A stretch of DNA of 27,189 bases, taken from positions 1 to 27,189 of the forward strand of contig CAZXQI010000046.1 in the NCBI GenBank assembly GCA_964643005.1. The letters are read 5' to 3'. A program made the translations under genes and the position numbers. Source of the stretch: UBA6168 sp964643005 (GTDB taxonomy: Bacteria > Bacteroidota > Bacteroidia > Chitinophagales > Saprospiraceae). Position 1 is the first letter of the stretch. Each line of letters starts with the position of its first letter. Positions 16,842-24,280 of this stretch are shown piece after piece. Below the pieces are notes generated by a model that ran no database searches, was not told the DNA's origin, and was given only the letters and a program-made list of their open reading frames with translations.

Positions 16842-17675
16842 TTAAGATAGGTGGGAGAAGGTATCCGACAGTAACTGTTGCACCAGCATCCGCAGTTTTG
16901 GCTCCGTTTTGTTCGATACGGCAATGACATCCTCCACGCTTGTCTCTCGAATAGCTTCCGGCGGGTAACCCATGTCCGTCACCACAGACACGGCAAAAAT
17001 CCTCATTTCAGAATGGCGGGCTACCAATACTTCCGGCACCACAGACATACCCACTAAGTCGGCTCCGATGTGGTGTAGGTAAGCATATTCGGCGGGGGTT
17101 TCCAGATTAGGCCCTGCCAGCGTGGCCAGCACTCCGGTATGCGCCCGGATGCCCTGTTTTTTGGCGATAGCTACCGCACTGTCAATCATTTTTTGGTCAT
17201 ACGTGTGCAGCATGTCCGGAAAGCGGACGCCCAGTCGTTCGTCGTTCGGGCCTCGCAGCGGATTGTCCGGCAGCAAATTGATGTGGTCTCGGAGAAAGAC
17301 TAAGTCGCCGATTTGATGGGAGGGATTCACGCTGCCGACTGCATTGGAAAGGATAATGGTATTGGCGCCGAGAAATTTCATCACTCGAACGGGAAGAGTA
17401 ACTTGTTGCAACGAATAGCCTTCGTAGTAGTGAATCCTGCCGGCCATGACGACAACAGGTACTCCGGCAAGTTTTCCAAAAATCAATTGTCCGCGATGGC
17501 TCTGCACTGTCGAAACCGGAAAGTTGGGAATTTCTCCGTAGTGGATAGCTTCCGACACCTCTATATCCTGCGCCAGGCCGCTAAGACCTGTGCCTAAAAC
17601 GATACCGCACACCGGACGAAAATCCGTTCTGCTGCGGATAAAACGAATGGCTTCTTGTATTTGATTGTAAAGCAT
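16842..17675 (-). CDS. punA: Purine nucleoside phosphorylase (trimeric PNP/MTAP family)
   Basis: A 277-residue cytoplasmic enzyme that splits purine nucleosides with phosphate into free base and (deoxy)ribose 1-phosphate, for purine salvage. Phosphate-binding elements are GTGLSGL (about 28-34), the histidine in QSHRGQ (H60) and GRIHYYEGY (79-87). Nucleoside-site residues are visible in AGPNLETPAEY (E192) and VGMSVVPEVLVARH (M210). The position equal to human Asn243 is Asp234 (SVVTDMG). ATG at 17673-17675. It is the last of four co-oriented genes, 112 nt after the DUF7009-like gene. Length is normal for the trimeric class. Confidence 0.93.
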   Translation of the reverse strand: MLYNQIQEAIRFIRSRTDFRPVCGIVLGTGLSGLAQDIEVSEAIHYGEIPNFPVSTVQSHRGQLIFGKLAGVPVVVMAGRIHYYEGYSLQQVTLPVRVMKFLGANTIILSNAVGSVNPSHQIGDLVFLRDHINLLPDNPLRGPNDERLGVRFPDMLHTYDQKMIDSAVAIAKKQGIRAHTGVLATLAGPNLETPAEYAYLHHIGADLVGMSVVPEVLVARHSEMRIFAVSVVTDMGYPPEAIRETSVEDVIAVSNKTEPKLRMLVQQLLSDTFSHLS

Positions 17676-17787
17676 AAACTCGATGATAAGACTATTCCCG
17701 TTGGAGGATAGTGAATTACTGCGCTGACAAATTCAAAGGAACTCTAAGCGTTCGTGTAAAATTTGGAGAAGACCGGAATCTGAGTTC

Positions 17788-18165
17788 TCAGCAATCTCCC
17801 CTCGGGTTAGGGAAATTATCGCTTTCATCTTCTCCTCTGCCGCTTGTCAGGCACTGAAAATCCTTTTCTACTAATATGCGAAGAATCTTGTCTTCTCCAA
17901 GCTTCATTTCCTGTTCCATGCCAACCATATCTGTAGCAAACCATTGCTCGAGCAGCGCTTTAGGCGCAATCACTCTGATTCTGCCATTGGCAAAAAATGC
18001 TTTCATCTCCGGCGCGTCGGCGCTCTCCATCGCATACCATAAAGACTCCTGCGGCAAACTGCCAAACTGGATTTGCTCTTCTACTTTTCCAGTCTGCGCC
18101 AACTCCTCAGCTTCGCTTTGCGAGAGCCGTAGTCGGATTGAATTTCCCTGCATTCGGATTTTCAT
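17788..18165 (-). CDS. Small DUF7009-like protein of unknown function
   Basis: A 125-residue soluble protein without signal peptide or membrane segment. It begins MKIRMQGNSIRLRLSQSEAE and has a late conserved-looking part, ILVEKDFQCLTSGRGEDESD, ending in FPNPRGDC. From memory this pattern (MKIR-GNSIRLRL start, VEKDF-CL, EDE-D-FPNP end) matches a family of Bacteroidota proteins labelled DUF7009. No function is known to me. It lies two genes downstream of fdhD on the same strand and 112 nt before punA. It has two cysteines (in FQCL and at the very end), and no recognisable catalytic motif. Confidence 0.75.
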   Translation of the reverse strand: MKIRMQGNSIRLRLSQSEAEELAQTGKVEEQIQFGSLPQESLWYAMESADAPEMKAFFANGRIRVIAPKALLEQWFATDMVGMEQEMKLGEDKILRILVEKDFQCLTSGRGEDESDNFPNPRGDC

Positions 18166-18186
18166 GACTGTTAGAAATATTTTTGC

Positions 18187-18211
18187 CGGGTAAACCTAAT
18201 CAGCTTACCCG
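18187..18211. repeat. Inverted repeat between THX and the DUF7009-like gene
   Basis: CGGGTAA and TTACCCG, 11 nt apart, can form a 7-bp stem 22 nt upstream of the DUF7009-like start codon. No T tract follows on either strand, so it is not a standard terminator. It may be an mRNA leader structure or an operator. Confidence 0.5.
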
Positions 18212-18265
18212 ACAACATGTAAAAGATTTTTTTCTAAAAAATCCGATAATCAACCTATCAGGTCG

Positions 18266-18400
18266 TCAATTACTTTTCTTCTGCTTCGACTTCGGCTGCG
18301 GAGCCTGGGTCTGGGTCTGGTTGCTCTTTTTTGGACGGGATTTGCCGTACGAGCCTCTCCATATTTTACCCCGGGTTGTTCTTTTGTCTCCTTTTCCCAT
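18266..18400 (-). CDS. 30S ribosomal protein THX
   Basis: A 44-residue, strongly basic protein. The first 24 residues, MGKGDKRTTRGKIWRGSYGK then SRPK, match the small ribosomal protein THX (bS31 family), a short peptide buried in the head of the 30S subunit in Thermus and Bacteroidota. The typical THX sequence is MGKGD-R-T-RGKI-RG-YGK-RP. The rest is a Gln/Lys/Pro-rich tail (QTQTQAPQPKSKQKKSN), longer than in the Thermus protein. ATG at 18398-18400, stop TGA at 18266-18268. It is easily missed because of its size. It has a good TAnnTTTG promoter of its own about 70 nt upstream. Confidence 0.92.
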   Translation of the reverse strand: MGKGDKRTTRGKIWRGSYGKSRPKKSNQTQTQAPQPKSKQKKSN

Positions 18401-18471
18401 TGTTATTTTTTAATGCCGATCTAAGCGTTCGGCGGGTTTAACTATTGTTTTCTTAAATATAAAGTGGAGGG

Positions 18472-18502
18472 CAAATGTAATTGCTTTGGACTAAAACTTA
18501 AG
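18472..18502 (-). promoter_or_regulatory. Putative promoter of the THX gene
   Basis: Minus-strand TACATTTG at 18472-18479 matches the -7 consensus exactly. A TTA about 19 nt upstream (near 18499-18501) sits at the -33 distance. The element overlaps the end of fdhD, which suggests THX is transcribed independently of fdhD. The surrounding string is identical to that before the S9 peptidase. Confidence 0.5.
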
Positions 18503-19349
18503 CGGTTCCACTAAAAATCACCTGCTGCGGATGCGTGTAGATGTTAAATCGTCCATTCCTCAAAAAGCCTATCAGGGTCAGGCCGGCCTCGTCAGCCAGG
18601 TCAACGGCCAAACTGGAAGGCGCTCCCACCGCCGCCAGAACTGAGACGCCCGCCATCACAGATTTTTGTACCAATTCAAAACCTATTCTTCCGCTCACCA
18701 AAACCAAATGCCGGGTCAATGGCAGCATGCTTCGCTGAAACTGTGCGCCAATCAACTTGTCTAAGGCATTGTGTCTGCCCACATCCTCTCTCGACAGGAG
18801 CAGCCGGCCTGCGGCGTCAAATAAAGCGGCGCCGTGCAGCCCTCCCGTCAAATCAAAAACCGACTGATGTTCCAGCAATTTTCCCGGCAATTGATGGATT
18901 ATCTCTGCTGGAAAAGCAGCCTGAAGCTCATTCGGCGCATAGGACGACTGGGTGAATACCGCTTCAATGGAGGACTTCCCGCATACCCCACAGGAGGAAG
19001 TGGTGTAAAAATGCCGCTCCATTTTTTTAAAATTTACTTCCCGATAGTCGTTTATTTCAATGGCAATCACATTTCCCTGGGCTTCCTTCTGCTGCACCTC
19101 AACCGGAGCAATGGATTTTATCTGCTCCATGTTCTTGATAATCCCTTCCGTGAACAAAAAACCCAGCGCCAGATCTTCGTCCTGACCCGGCGTCCGCATC
19201 GTCACTGAAATGCTCCGCTGGTGTTGGATACCTTCCTTCTCAAAAGCAATTCTGATTTCTAAAGGCTCCTCTTCCGCCAGGTAGTCTTCCATATACCTCC
19301 TCCCTTCGGCTGTGACTTTAACAATGTTCTTCTGCGCGACGCCTTCCAT
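18498..19349 (-). CDS. fdhD: Formate dehydrogenase accessory sulfurtransferase FdhD
   Basis: A 283-residue cytoplasmic protein that passes sulfur from a cysteine desulfurase to the bis-MGD molybdenum cofactor, which formate dehydrogenases need for activity. The sulfur-carrying CxxC is C120-x2-C123 in TTSSCGVCGKSS. Other family landmarks are MRTPGQDEDLALGFLFTEGI (51-70), FDLTGGLHGAALFD and LSREDVGRHNALDKLIG, which bind cofactor in the E. coli protein. ATG at 19347-19349. No formate dehydrogenase or molybdopterin genes are in the window, so its client must be elsewhere. It heads the minus-strand group and is divergent from the beta-propeller gene at 19519. Confidence 0.95.
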   Translation of the reverse strand: MEGVAQKNIVKVTAEGRRYMEDYLAEEEPLEIRIAFEKEGIQHQRSISVTMRTPGQDEDLALGFLFTEGIIKNMEQIKSIAPVEVQQKEAQGNVIAIEINDYREVNFKKMERHFYTTSSCGVCGKSSIEAVFTQSSYAPNELQAAFPAEIIHQLPGKLLEHQSVFDLTGGLHGAALFDAAGRLLLSREDVGRHNALDKLIGAQFQRSMLPLTRHLVLVSGRIGFELVQKSVMAGVSVLAAVGAPSSLAVDLADEAGLTLIGFLRNGRFNIYTHPQQVIFSGTA

Positions 19350-19477
19350 GTCTTTGTTAAAATTTGTTATAAAGTGTGCTGCTTTTCCTGTTTCTGAATC
19401 TATGCTAAAACAAACACAGGAAATTTAGAGTTACTGTTTTATCGTTTATTTTCATGAGATTATAATTTGTTAACTGG

Positions 19478-19506
19478 GTCGTACTTTTTAGTACGACTTT
19501 TTTTTT
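19478..19506 (+). terminator. Strong rho-independent terminator just upstream of a start codon
   Basis: GTCGTACT and AGTACGAC (perfect 8-bp stem, loop TTTT) are followed by nine T. The T tract ends 12 nt before the ATG at 19519. Both flanking genes diverge from this spacer, so no ordinary plus-strand gene ends here. It could be an attenuator in the leader of the downstream gene or the end of a short RNA. A near-consensus -7 sequence, TATAATTTG, lies at 19461-19469. Confidence 0.8.
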
Positions 19507-19518
19507 CACTAAAAAAGA

Positions 19519-20433
19519 ATGCATCCAATGGTAATCTTTCTGTTGTCTCTGTTTTCCGCCAACCTCTTCAGCCCTCAGCCCGTCAACCCCATTGAATATT
19601 TCAATCTCTTCAATTTTCCCTACAAAATAAACCAACCCGACGCCACTTTCGAACTGTCCGAAAGGCTGCTGGAAATATCCGGCCTGAGCATGAACGAAGA
19701 TAAAAACTATCTGGCCGCCATCAACGATGAAGAAGGGCTTATCTTCCTGCTCGATAAGGAGACGGGACAAATAAGGGATACCATCTCTTTCTGGAAGGGC
19801 GGCGACTACGAAGGTATCGAAATTGTAGGCAATGACGCATGGATTAGCAAGAGCAACGGGAACCTTTATCAAGTCGCAGATTATCAATCCGACAACCGCA
19901 AAACGATTAAACACTCAACGTTTTTAGGAAAGGAAAATAACGTGGAAGGGCTTGCTTACGACCCTCAGTCCAACAGGCTTCTGATTTCCTGCAAAGGGAG
20001 AAGCGACAACAGCCCCGACTCATCTCTCAAAAAAGCCATCTACGCCTTCCCGCTCGACAAACTCACCCTGATGACTGAACCGGCTTACCTGCTCAAACTT
20101 TCTGATTTAGAGGCCTTTTTGACAAAGGCTAATAGGGGGGAACATTCCGACATACTGAAATCTCTTTTTTCTGAAAAAAGGCAGGAATTAAAGCTCGGCC
20201 CTTCGGGTATCGCCATCCATCCCATAACCGGAGATATCTACATAATTTCTTCCCGGGGAAAGCTGCTAATAGTCATGAACAGAGCCGGCGAGCTGCTACA
20301 CCTGACAAAATTGGACAAAACCATGTACGCTCAGCCCGAGGGAATCTGTTTCGACTCTGACGGCACGCTTTACATTTCTAATGAGGGAAAGAAAGGCAAA
20401 GCGCACATTTACAAATTTCTTTACCAGAATTGA
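19519..20433 (+). CDS. Exported SdiA-regulated-like beta-propeller protein
   Basis: A 304-residue protein with a short signal peptide (MHPMVIFLLSLFSANLFS). The body has repeated propeller-type strands: ISGLSMNEDKNYLAAINDEEG, YEGIEIVGNDAWISKSNG, VEGLAYDPQSNRLLISCKG, PSGIAIHPITGDIYIISSRG and PEGICFDSDGTLYISNEG. These fit the SdiA-regulated family (YjiK-like), whose members are periplasmic six-bladed propellers of unknown biochemical function; related folds include esterases and phytase-like proteins. No catalytic residues can be assigned. The ATG lies 12 nt after a strong terminator-like hairpin, so expression may be attenuated. The sucB promoter overlaps its stop codon. Confidence 0.83.
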   Translation: MHPMVIFLLSLFSANLFSPQPVNPIEYFNLFNFPYKINQPDATFELSERLLEISGLSMNEDKNYLAAINDEEGLIFLLDKETGQIRDTISFWKGGDYEGIEIVGNDAWISKSNGNLYQVADYQSDNRKTIKHSTFLGKENNVEGLAYDPQSNRLLISCKGRSDNSPDSSLKKAIYAFPLDKLTLMTEPAYLLKLSDLEAFLTKANRGEHSDILKSLFSEKRQELKLGPSGIAIHPITGDIYIISSRGKLLIVMNRAGELLHLTKLDKTMYAQPEGICFDSDGTLYISNEGKKGKAHIYKFLYQN

Positions 20434-20436
20434 CCT

Positions 20437-20444
20437 TATATTTG
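20437..20444 (+). promoter_or_regulatory. Putative promoter -7 element of sucB
   Basis: TATATTTG followed by CC matches TAnnTTTG, directly after the stop codon of the preceding gene. The -33 region is poor (only a T-rich string near 20415). If used, the mRNA has a leader of about 130 nt. Confidence 0.5.
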
Positions 20445-20494
20445 CCGCCATTGAAAACTCCTCGCTGTCGCTTCCAATACGCTTCCACTTTTAC

Positions 20495-20522
20495 AGCCCT
20501 TTTTTATAATAAAATGGGGGCT
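20495..20522 (+). promoter_or_regulatory. Hairpin in the sucB leader
   Basis: AGCCC and GGGCT close a stem that continues, after a short internal loop, with TTTTA/TAAAA around TAA. Only three T follow, so it is a weak terminator at best. It sits about 60 nt upstream of the sucB ATG in the long leader, where it could influence mRNA stability or translation. Confidence 0.4.
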
Positions 20523-20580
20523 TTAAAGATTCCCGTGAAGTCGCTGCAACGAGCAAGAACAGCGATCAACAAACGAAAAA

Positions 20581-21843
20581 ATGAGTATAGTTGAAATGAA
20601 AGTCCCCGTCATTGGGGAATCCATTACCGAGGTGACACTTTCTCAATGGTTAAAGGAAGACGGCAGCTACGTCGAATTGGACGAACCCGTCTGCGAGTTT
20701 GAATCTGACAAGGCCACCTTAGAATTTCCCGCCGAAGCTTCCGGCAAATTAATCCATGTCGCCAAAGAAGGGGACGATATAGAAATCGGCTCGCTCGTCG
20801 CCCGCATTGATACCTCGGCTACAAAAAGCAGCAGCCCGGCGCCTGCCAAAGAAGAGCCGGCGCCTGCCAAAGCAGCAGAACCGACGCCTCCTCCCCCTCC
20901 TGCGGAAAGCAAACCTTCCTACGCCGAAGGTCATCCTTCTCCTGCCGCCGCCAAAATTCTCAAAGAAAGCAACGTATCTGCCCAGGAAGTGAAAGGCACG
21001 GGGAAAGACGGCCGCATCACGAAGGAAGATGCACAGAAAGCAACTGAAACTCAAAAGCCGGCGCCGCTCTCCATACCCGAAGCGCCCAAAGCGCCTGCTA
21101 CGACGACTTCTTCCACACCAGTTCCGATTTCAGGAATTTTCAGCCGAAACCGCACGACTAAAAAAATGACCCGCATGAGGCGCACCATCGCCAAACGCCT
21201 GGTCAGCGCCAAAAACTCGACGGCCATGCTCACTACCTTCAACGAGGTGGATCTGACCGAAGTCATGAAACTGCGGGAAAAATACCAGGACAATTTTGTG
21301 AAAAAGCACGGCATCAAATTGGGCTTCATGTCGCTGTTCGCAAAAGCCTGCGCCAAAGTGCTCCAGGAAATGCCTGAAGTCAACGCCATGATTGACGGCG
21401 ACGACATCATTTATCACGATTACGTGGACATCTCCATCGCCATTTCAACGCCCAATGGTTTAGTCGTGCCGCCCATTCAAAATGTAGAATCGCTGAACTT
21501 CGCCCAAATCGAATATAAAATCAAGGAGCTGGCCGACAAAGCCCGAAACGGCGTGCTGACGCTGGAAGAGATGAGCGGAGGCACTTTTACCATCACCAAC
21601 GGCGGCGTATTCGGCTCTCTGCTGAGCACCCCCATATTGAACGAACCGCAAAGCGCCATCCTCGGTATGCACGCTATCCAGCAACGCGCCGTCGTCGTGG
21701 ACGGAAAAGTAGAAGTCCGCCCAATGATGTACCTGGCGCTGAGCTACGACCACAGAGTAATTGACGGCAGTTCGTCTGTCACCTTCCTCGTCAAAGTGAA
21801 AAAGCTTTTGGAAGACCCCGTCACTTTACTCCTTGACATTTAA
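20581..21843 (+). CDS. sucB: 2-oxoglutarate dehydrogenase E2, dihydrolipoyllysine succinyltransferase
   Basis: A 420-residue core enzyme of the 2-oxoglutarate dehydrogenase complex; it moves the succinyl group from lipoyl-lysine to CoA in the citric acid cycle. The lipoyl domain (1-77) carries the modified Lys44 in ESDKATLE. An Ala/Pro-rich linker follows, then the E3-binding domain (about 120-155, SPAAAKILKESN to GRITKEDAQKA), a second linker, and the catalytic domain (about 190-420) with His391 and Asp395 in DHRVIDGSSS. Lipoyl and catalytic sequences favour the succinyl rather than acetyl type. The E1 gene (sucA), often adjacent, is not in this window. A strong terminator follows the stop. 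Confidence 0.95.
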   Translation: MSIVEMKVPVIGESITEVTLSQWLKEDGSYVELDEPVCEFESDKATLEFPAEASGKLIHVAKEGDDIEIGSLVARIDTSATKSSSPAPAKEEPAPAKAAEPTPPPPPAESKPSYAEGHPSPAAAKILKESNVSAQEVKGTGKDGRITKEDAQKATETQKPAPLSIPEAPKAPATTTSSTPVPISGIFSRNRTTKKMTRMRRTIAKRLVSAKNSTAMLTTFNEVDLTEVMKLREKYQDNFVKKHGIKLGFMSLFAKACAKVLQEMPEVNAMIDGDDIIYHDYVDISIAISTPNGLVVPPIQNVESLNFAQIEYKIKELADKARNGVLTLEEMSGGTFTITNGGVFGSLLSTPILNEPQSAILGMHAIQQRAVVVDGKVEVRPMMYLALSYDHRVIDGSSSVTFLVKVKKLLEDPVTLLLDI

Positions 21844-21861
21844 CAAGAATTGAAACTAATG

Positions 21862-21894
21862 AAAAAGGGCAACCCTCAACAGATTGCCCTTTTT
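21862..21894 (+). terminator. Rho-independent terminator of sucB
   Basis: AAAAAGGGCAA and TTGCCCTTTTT form a perfect 11-bp stem with an 11-nt loop, 18 nt after the sucB stop. The right arm ends in T5. The A and T runs on both sides make it potentially bidirectional. Confidence 0.92.
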
Positions 21895-21925
21895 CATTTC
21901 AACAAATAAGAAAACAAAACCGGCC

Positions 21926-22435
21926 ATGACGCTACAAGAATTTTTCAACGAACTCAGCCGCCACCCCATTTGGATACTCGCCTACTTCACCCTCATTCCC
22001 ATCGCGGCATTGCTGACCGGCAGCGTCAGCAAGGCTGAAGGCCACCTCGACCCCTGGAAGCGCATCTATTCTATATTGATTTATCTCGCCAGCGTACCGG
22101 GCGTTTTCGCCGTGACGCTGACTGTCTATATTTTCATCTTCGAGCGTCGCAGCATCCTCCAAACAGACATCTACACTGAAATCCTGCCGATAGCGTCTAT
22201 GGTCGTCACGCTGTTGCTCATTCGCCGCAATGTTAACCTGGATCTCATTCCTGGCTTCGATAAGCTCACCGGCCTGATTACGATGATCGCCGCCGTTTTT
22301 ATCTTCTTATGGGTGCTGGAAAAAACCAGAATATGGATAGTCTCCTTCCTCCCCTTCTGGCAGGGTATCCTCATCTTTATAGGCCTCTTGATGGCCGTCC
22401 GCTGGGGATGGCGAAGAATGGCGAGAAAGCCGTAG
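21926..22435 (+). CDS. Small integral membrane protein of unknown function
   Basis: A 169-residue hydrophobic protein with about four membrane helices: IWILAYFTLIPIAALLTG (about 14-31), a long helix in ILIYLASVPGVFAVTLTVYIFIF (about 51-73), one at about 85-98, and LITMIAAVFIFLWVL with a following helix toward the end. The C-terminus is basic (RWGWRRMARKP). I do not recognise the family. The frame opens at a TTG at 21884 inside the sucB terminator, so the ATG at 21926 (MTLQEFFNELSRHP) is the likely start. It stands alone between the sucB terminator and the dsdA leader. Confidence 0.75.
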   Translation: MTLQEFFNELSRHPIWILAYFTLIPIAALLTGSVSKAEGHLDPWKRIYSILIYLASVPGVFAVTLTVYIFIFERRSILQTDIYTEILPIASMVVTLLLIRRNVNLDLIPGFDKLTGLITMIAAVFIFLWVLEKTRIWIVSFLPFWQGILIFIGLLMAVRWGWRRMARKP

Positions 22436-22788
22436 AAAAGGGGCTATAAATAATTCCCGTCAGAAGTTCTACACGAAACCAGATTGCTCTATACTCATGC
22501 GAGTGGCTCGCATGAAAAAGACATTTACTGAAAAACAGGAGGCTCTCGCTCTCCCTGTTTGGTAGTATTGAATCATTGTTTAGAGAACTCTTAGACAACA
22601 GCTCACATCTTTAAATTCAGGTTGCGCCACCCTTTTTACTCCGTCAGAATACTGTCATATCATCCGGCGCCGGGTCTATCAGAATTCCAAAGACTGCGCG
22701 AATTCCTAAATTTGTCCACGACCAAAAATGGAGAGATGGCGCCTCTGATGATGCACTCTCCTTTTTTTCTCCCAATAAAAATTCTGAT
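22436..22788. other. 353-nt spacer between the membrane protein and dsdA
   Basis: It contains the hairpin at 22495-22515, a weaker one at 22533-22560 (AAACAGG/CCTGTTT), and the palindrome CCGGCGCCGG near 22669-22678. The frame of dsdA is open without a stop for 58 codons upstream of its ATG (from about 22617) but has no ATG in that part. I see no independent gene. Confidence 0.55.
22495..22515. terminator. Perfect 9-bp hairpin after the membrane protein gene
   Basis: TCATGCGAG and CTCGCATGA flank the loop TGG, 60 nt after the stop codon. It has no T tract on the plus strand. On the minus strand it is not followed by T-rich sequence either. It is likely a transcript-end or stability structure. 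Confidence 0.45.
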
Positions 22789-24129
22789 ATGCCACCTTTC
22801 TCAAACATTGAAGCATGGATTGAAAAATATCCTGAACTACAGTCAATTGTCGCCCTGAAGCCGACGCTTTGGTTAAATCCCCATCGGAAATCCATGGATA
22901 GTAAACTTCCCCTGCAACTCCAAAAATCGGACATGGAGCGGGGACGCGCCTTCATGGAAAAGTATGCTCCTTTTATTGCCAGGGTTTTCCCTCCCACCGT
23001 TCCTACAGGCGGGCGCCTGCTCTCTCCCCTGCGAGAGATTGAACATTTTAGAAGCCTGTCAAACAAGGAAAATACGACGCAGATCCAGGGGCGCTTTTTT
23101 CTAAAATGCGACAATGAACTGCCGGTGGCCGGATCTATCAAGGCCAGGGGCGGCTTTTTTGAGGTGCTGAATTTTGCGCACAAACTTGCCGTCAAAGAGG
23201 GCTTTATCCGGGATGAAGAGGCGGCAGATTTCTCCTTACCGGAACTGCACAGGCTATTTTCCAAATACACAATCGGAGTCGGCTCCACGGGTAACCTCGG
23301 TCTGAGCATAGGAATCATCAGCGCCAGGTTGGGCTTTCGCGCCAAGGTCTATATGAGCCACGATGCAAAAGAATGGAAGAAGAACCTGCTCCGACAGGCG
23401 GGCGCCACTGTCATAGAGGAAGGGGGAGACTTCGGCGTGGCCATCGCCAGAGGCAGGCAGGAGACCCATAGCAATCCCTTCGGCTACTTCGTGGACGACG
23501 AAAACAGCAGCCAGTTGTTTCTGGGCTACAGCCTGGCGGCCTATGAGCTGCAAAGACAATTAGAGCAGTTGCACATCCATATTGACGAAGAACACCCACT
23601 GTTCGTCTATTCGCCCTGCGGCGTCGGCGGCTCTCCGGGCGGGGTGCTGTTTGGCCTAAAACAAATCTATGGAAATGCCATCCACTCCTTTTTTGTCGAG
23701 CCGACGCACTCGCCCGCCGTTCTCACGGGATTGATTACGGGAAAACGGGAAAAGATTTCCGTTCAGGATTTTGGCATAGATAACATCACCGAAGCCGACG
23801 GGCTGGCAGTGGGTCGCCCCTCCGCCTTCGCAAGCGGTATTATCAAAAAATTAGTGAGCGGGATTTACACGATTGACGACGGCATCCTCTACCGCCTGTT
23901 GAAAAATCTGTATGAAACGGAGAAGGTTTTTATAGAACCTTCCGCCACCGCCGGCTTAGTCGGACCGCTGAAAGTGCTATCTTCCTCCTACCTCCAGGAC
24001 AACGGAATTGACCCTGCCAAAGCGACCCACATTGCTTGGTCCACCGGCGGCGATTTAGTGCCCGCTGATATTAGGAGGGATTTTTTAAATAAAAATGTGG
24101 AGAAACACCAGACAGCAAGAGCTAATTAG
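22789..24129 (+). CDS. dsdA: D-serine dehydratase (D-serine ammonia-lyase)
   Basis: A 446-residue PLP-dependent fold-type II enzyme that converts D-serine to pyruvate and ammonia, so it both detoxifies D-serine and uses it as nutrient. Similarity to E. coli DsdA runs along the whole length. The PLP lysine is Lys118 in AGSIKARGGFFEVL. GSTGNLGLSIGI, DDENSSQLFLGYS, SPCGVGGSPGG, FFVEPTHSP and ADGLAVGRPS all match family motifs. The ATG at 22789 gives an N-terminus (IEAWIEKYPELQSIVALKPT) aligned with the E. coli protein. No dsdC regulator or dsdX/cycA transporter is nearby, so its control differs from enterobacteria. Confidence 0.95.
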   Translation: MPPFSNIEAWIEKYPELQSIVALKPTLWLNPHRKSMDSKLPLQLQKSDMERGRAFMEKYAPFIARVFPPTVPTGGRLLSPLREIEHFRSLSNKENTTQIQGRFFLKCDNELPVAGSIKARGGFFEVLNFAHKLAVKEGFIRDEEAADFSLPELHRLFSKYTIGVGSTGNLGLSIGIISARLGFRAKVYMSHDAKEWKKNLLRQAGATVIEEGGDFGVAIARGRQETHSNPFGYFVDDENSSQLFLGYSLAAYELQRQLEQLHIHIDEEHPLFVYSPCGVGGSPGGVLFGLKQIYGNAIHSFFVEPTHSPAVLTGLITGKREKISVQDFGIDNITEADGLAVGRPSAFASGIIKKLVSGIYTIDDGILYRLLKNLYETEKVFIEPSATAGLVGPLKVLSSSYLQDNGIDPAKATHIAWSTGGDLVPADIRRDFLNKNVEKHQTARAN

Positions 24130-24280
24130 TCCTTCGTCTGACTTGGTTAATTGTAGAGAAAAAGCAGGCTGGAAGCCTTTGTAACTCGGTAGAGATTCAT
24201 CTATAGGAAGCGCTGTCTTCCGCGAAAATTGCGTTTACCTAAACAGTTGCAAGTTTTTCACCCAAGAAAAAAACCTCCTC

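Noticed and set aside
19405..19914. 169-residue minus-strand frame over the beta-propeller gene
   Set aside because: It lies antisense to a gene with clear protein-level repeats and a signal peptide. Its own sequence shows no known motif.
22644..23345. 233-residue minus-strand frame over the start of dsdA
   Set aside because: It is an antisense shadow of a strongly conserved enzyme, with no recognisable domain.
24130..24280. Possible terminator between dsdA and the AsmA-family gene (AGGCT/AGCCT near 24166-24178)
   Set aside because: The stem is only 5 bp with a 3-nt loop and no T tract, too weak to call.
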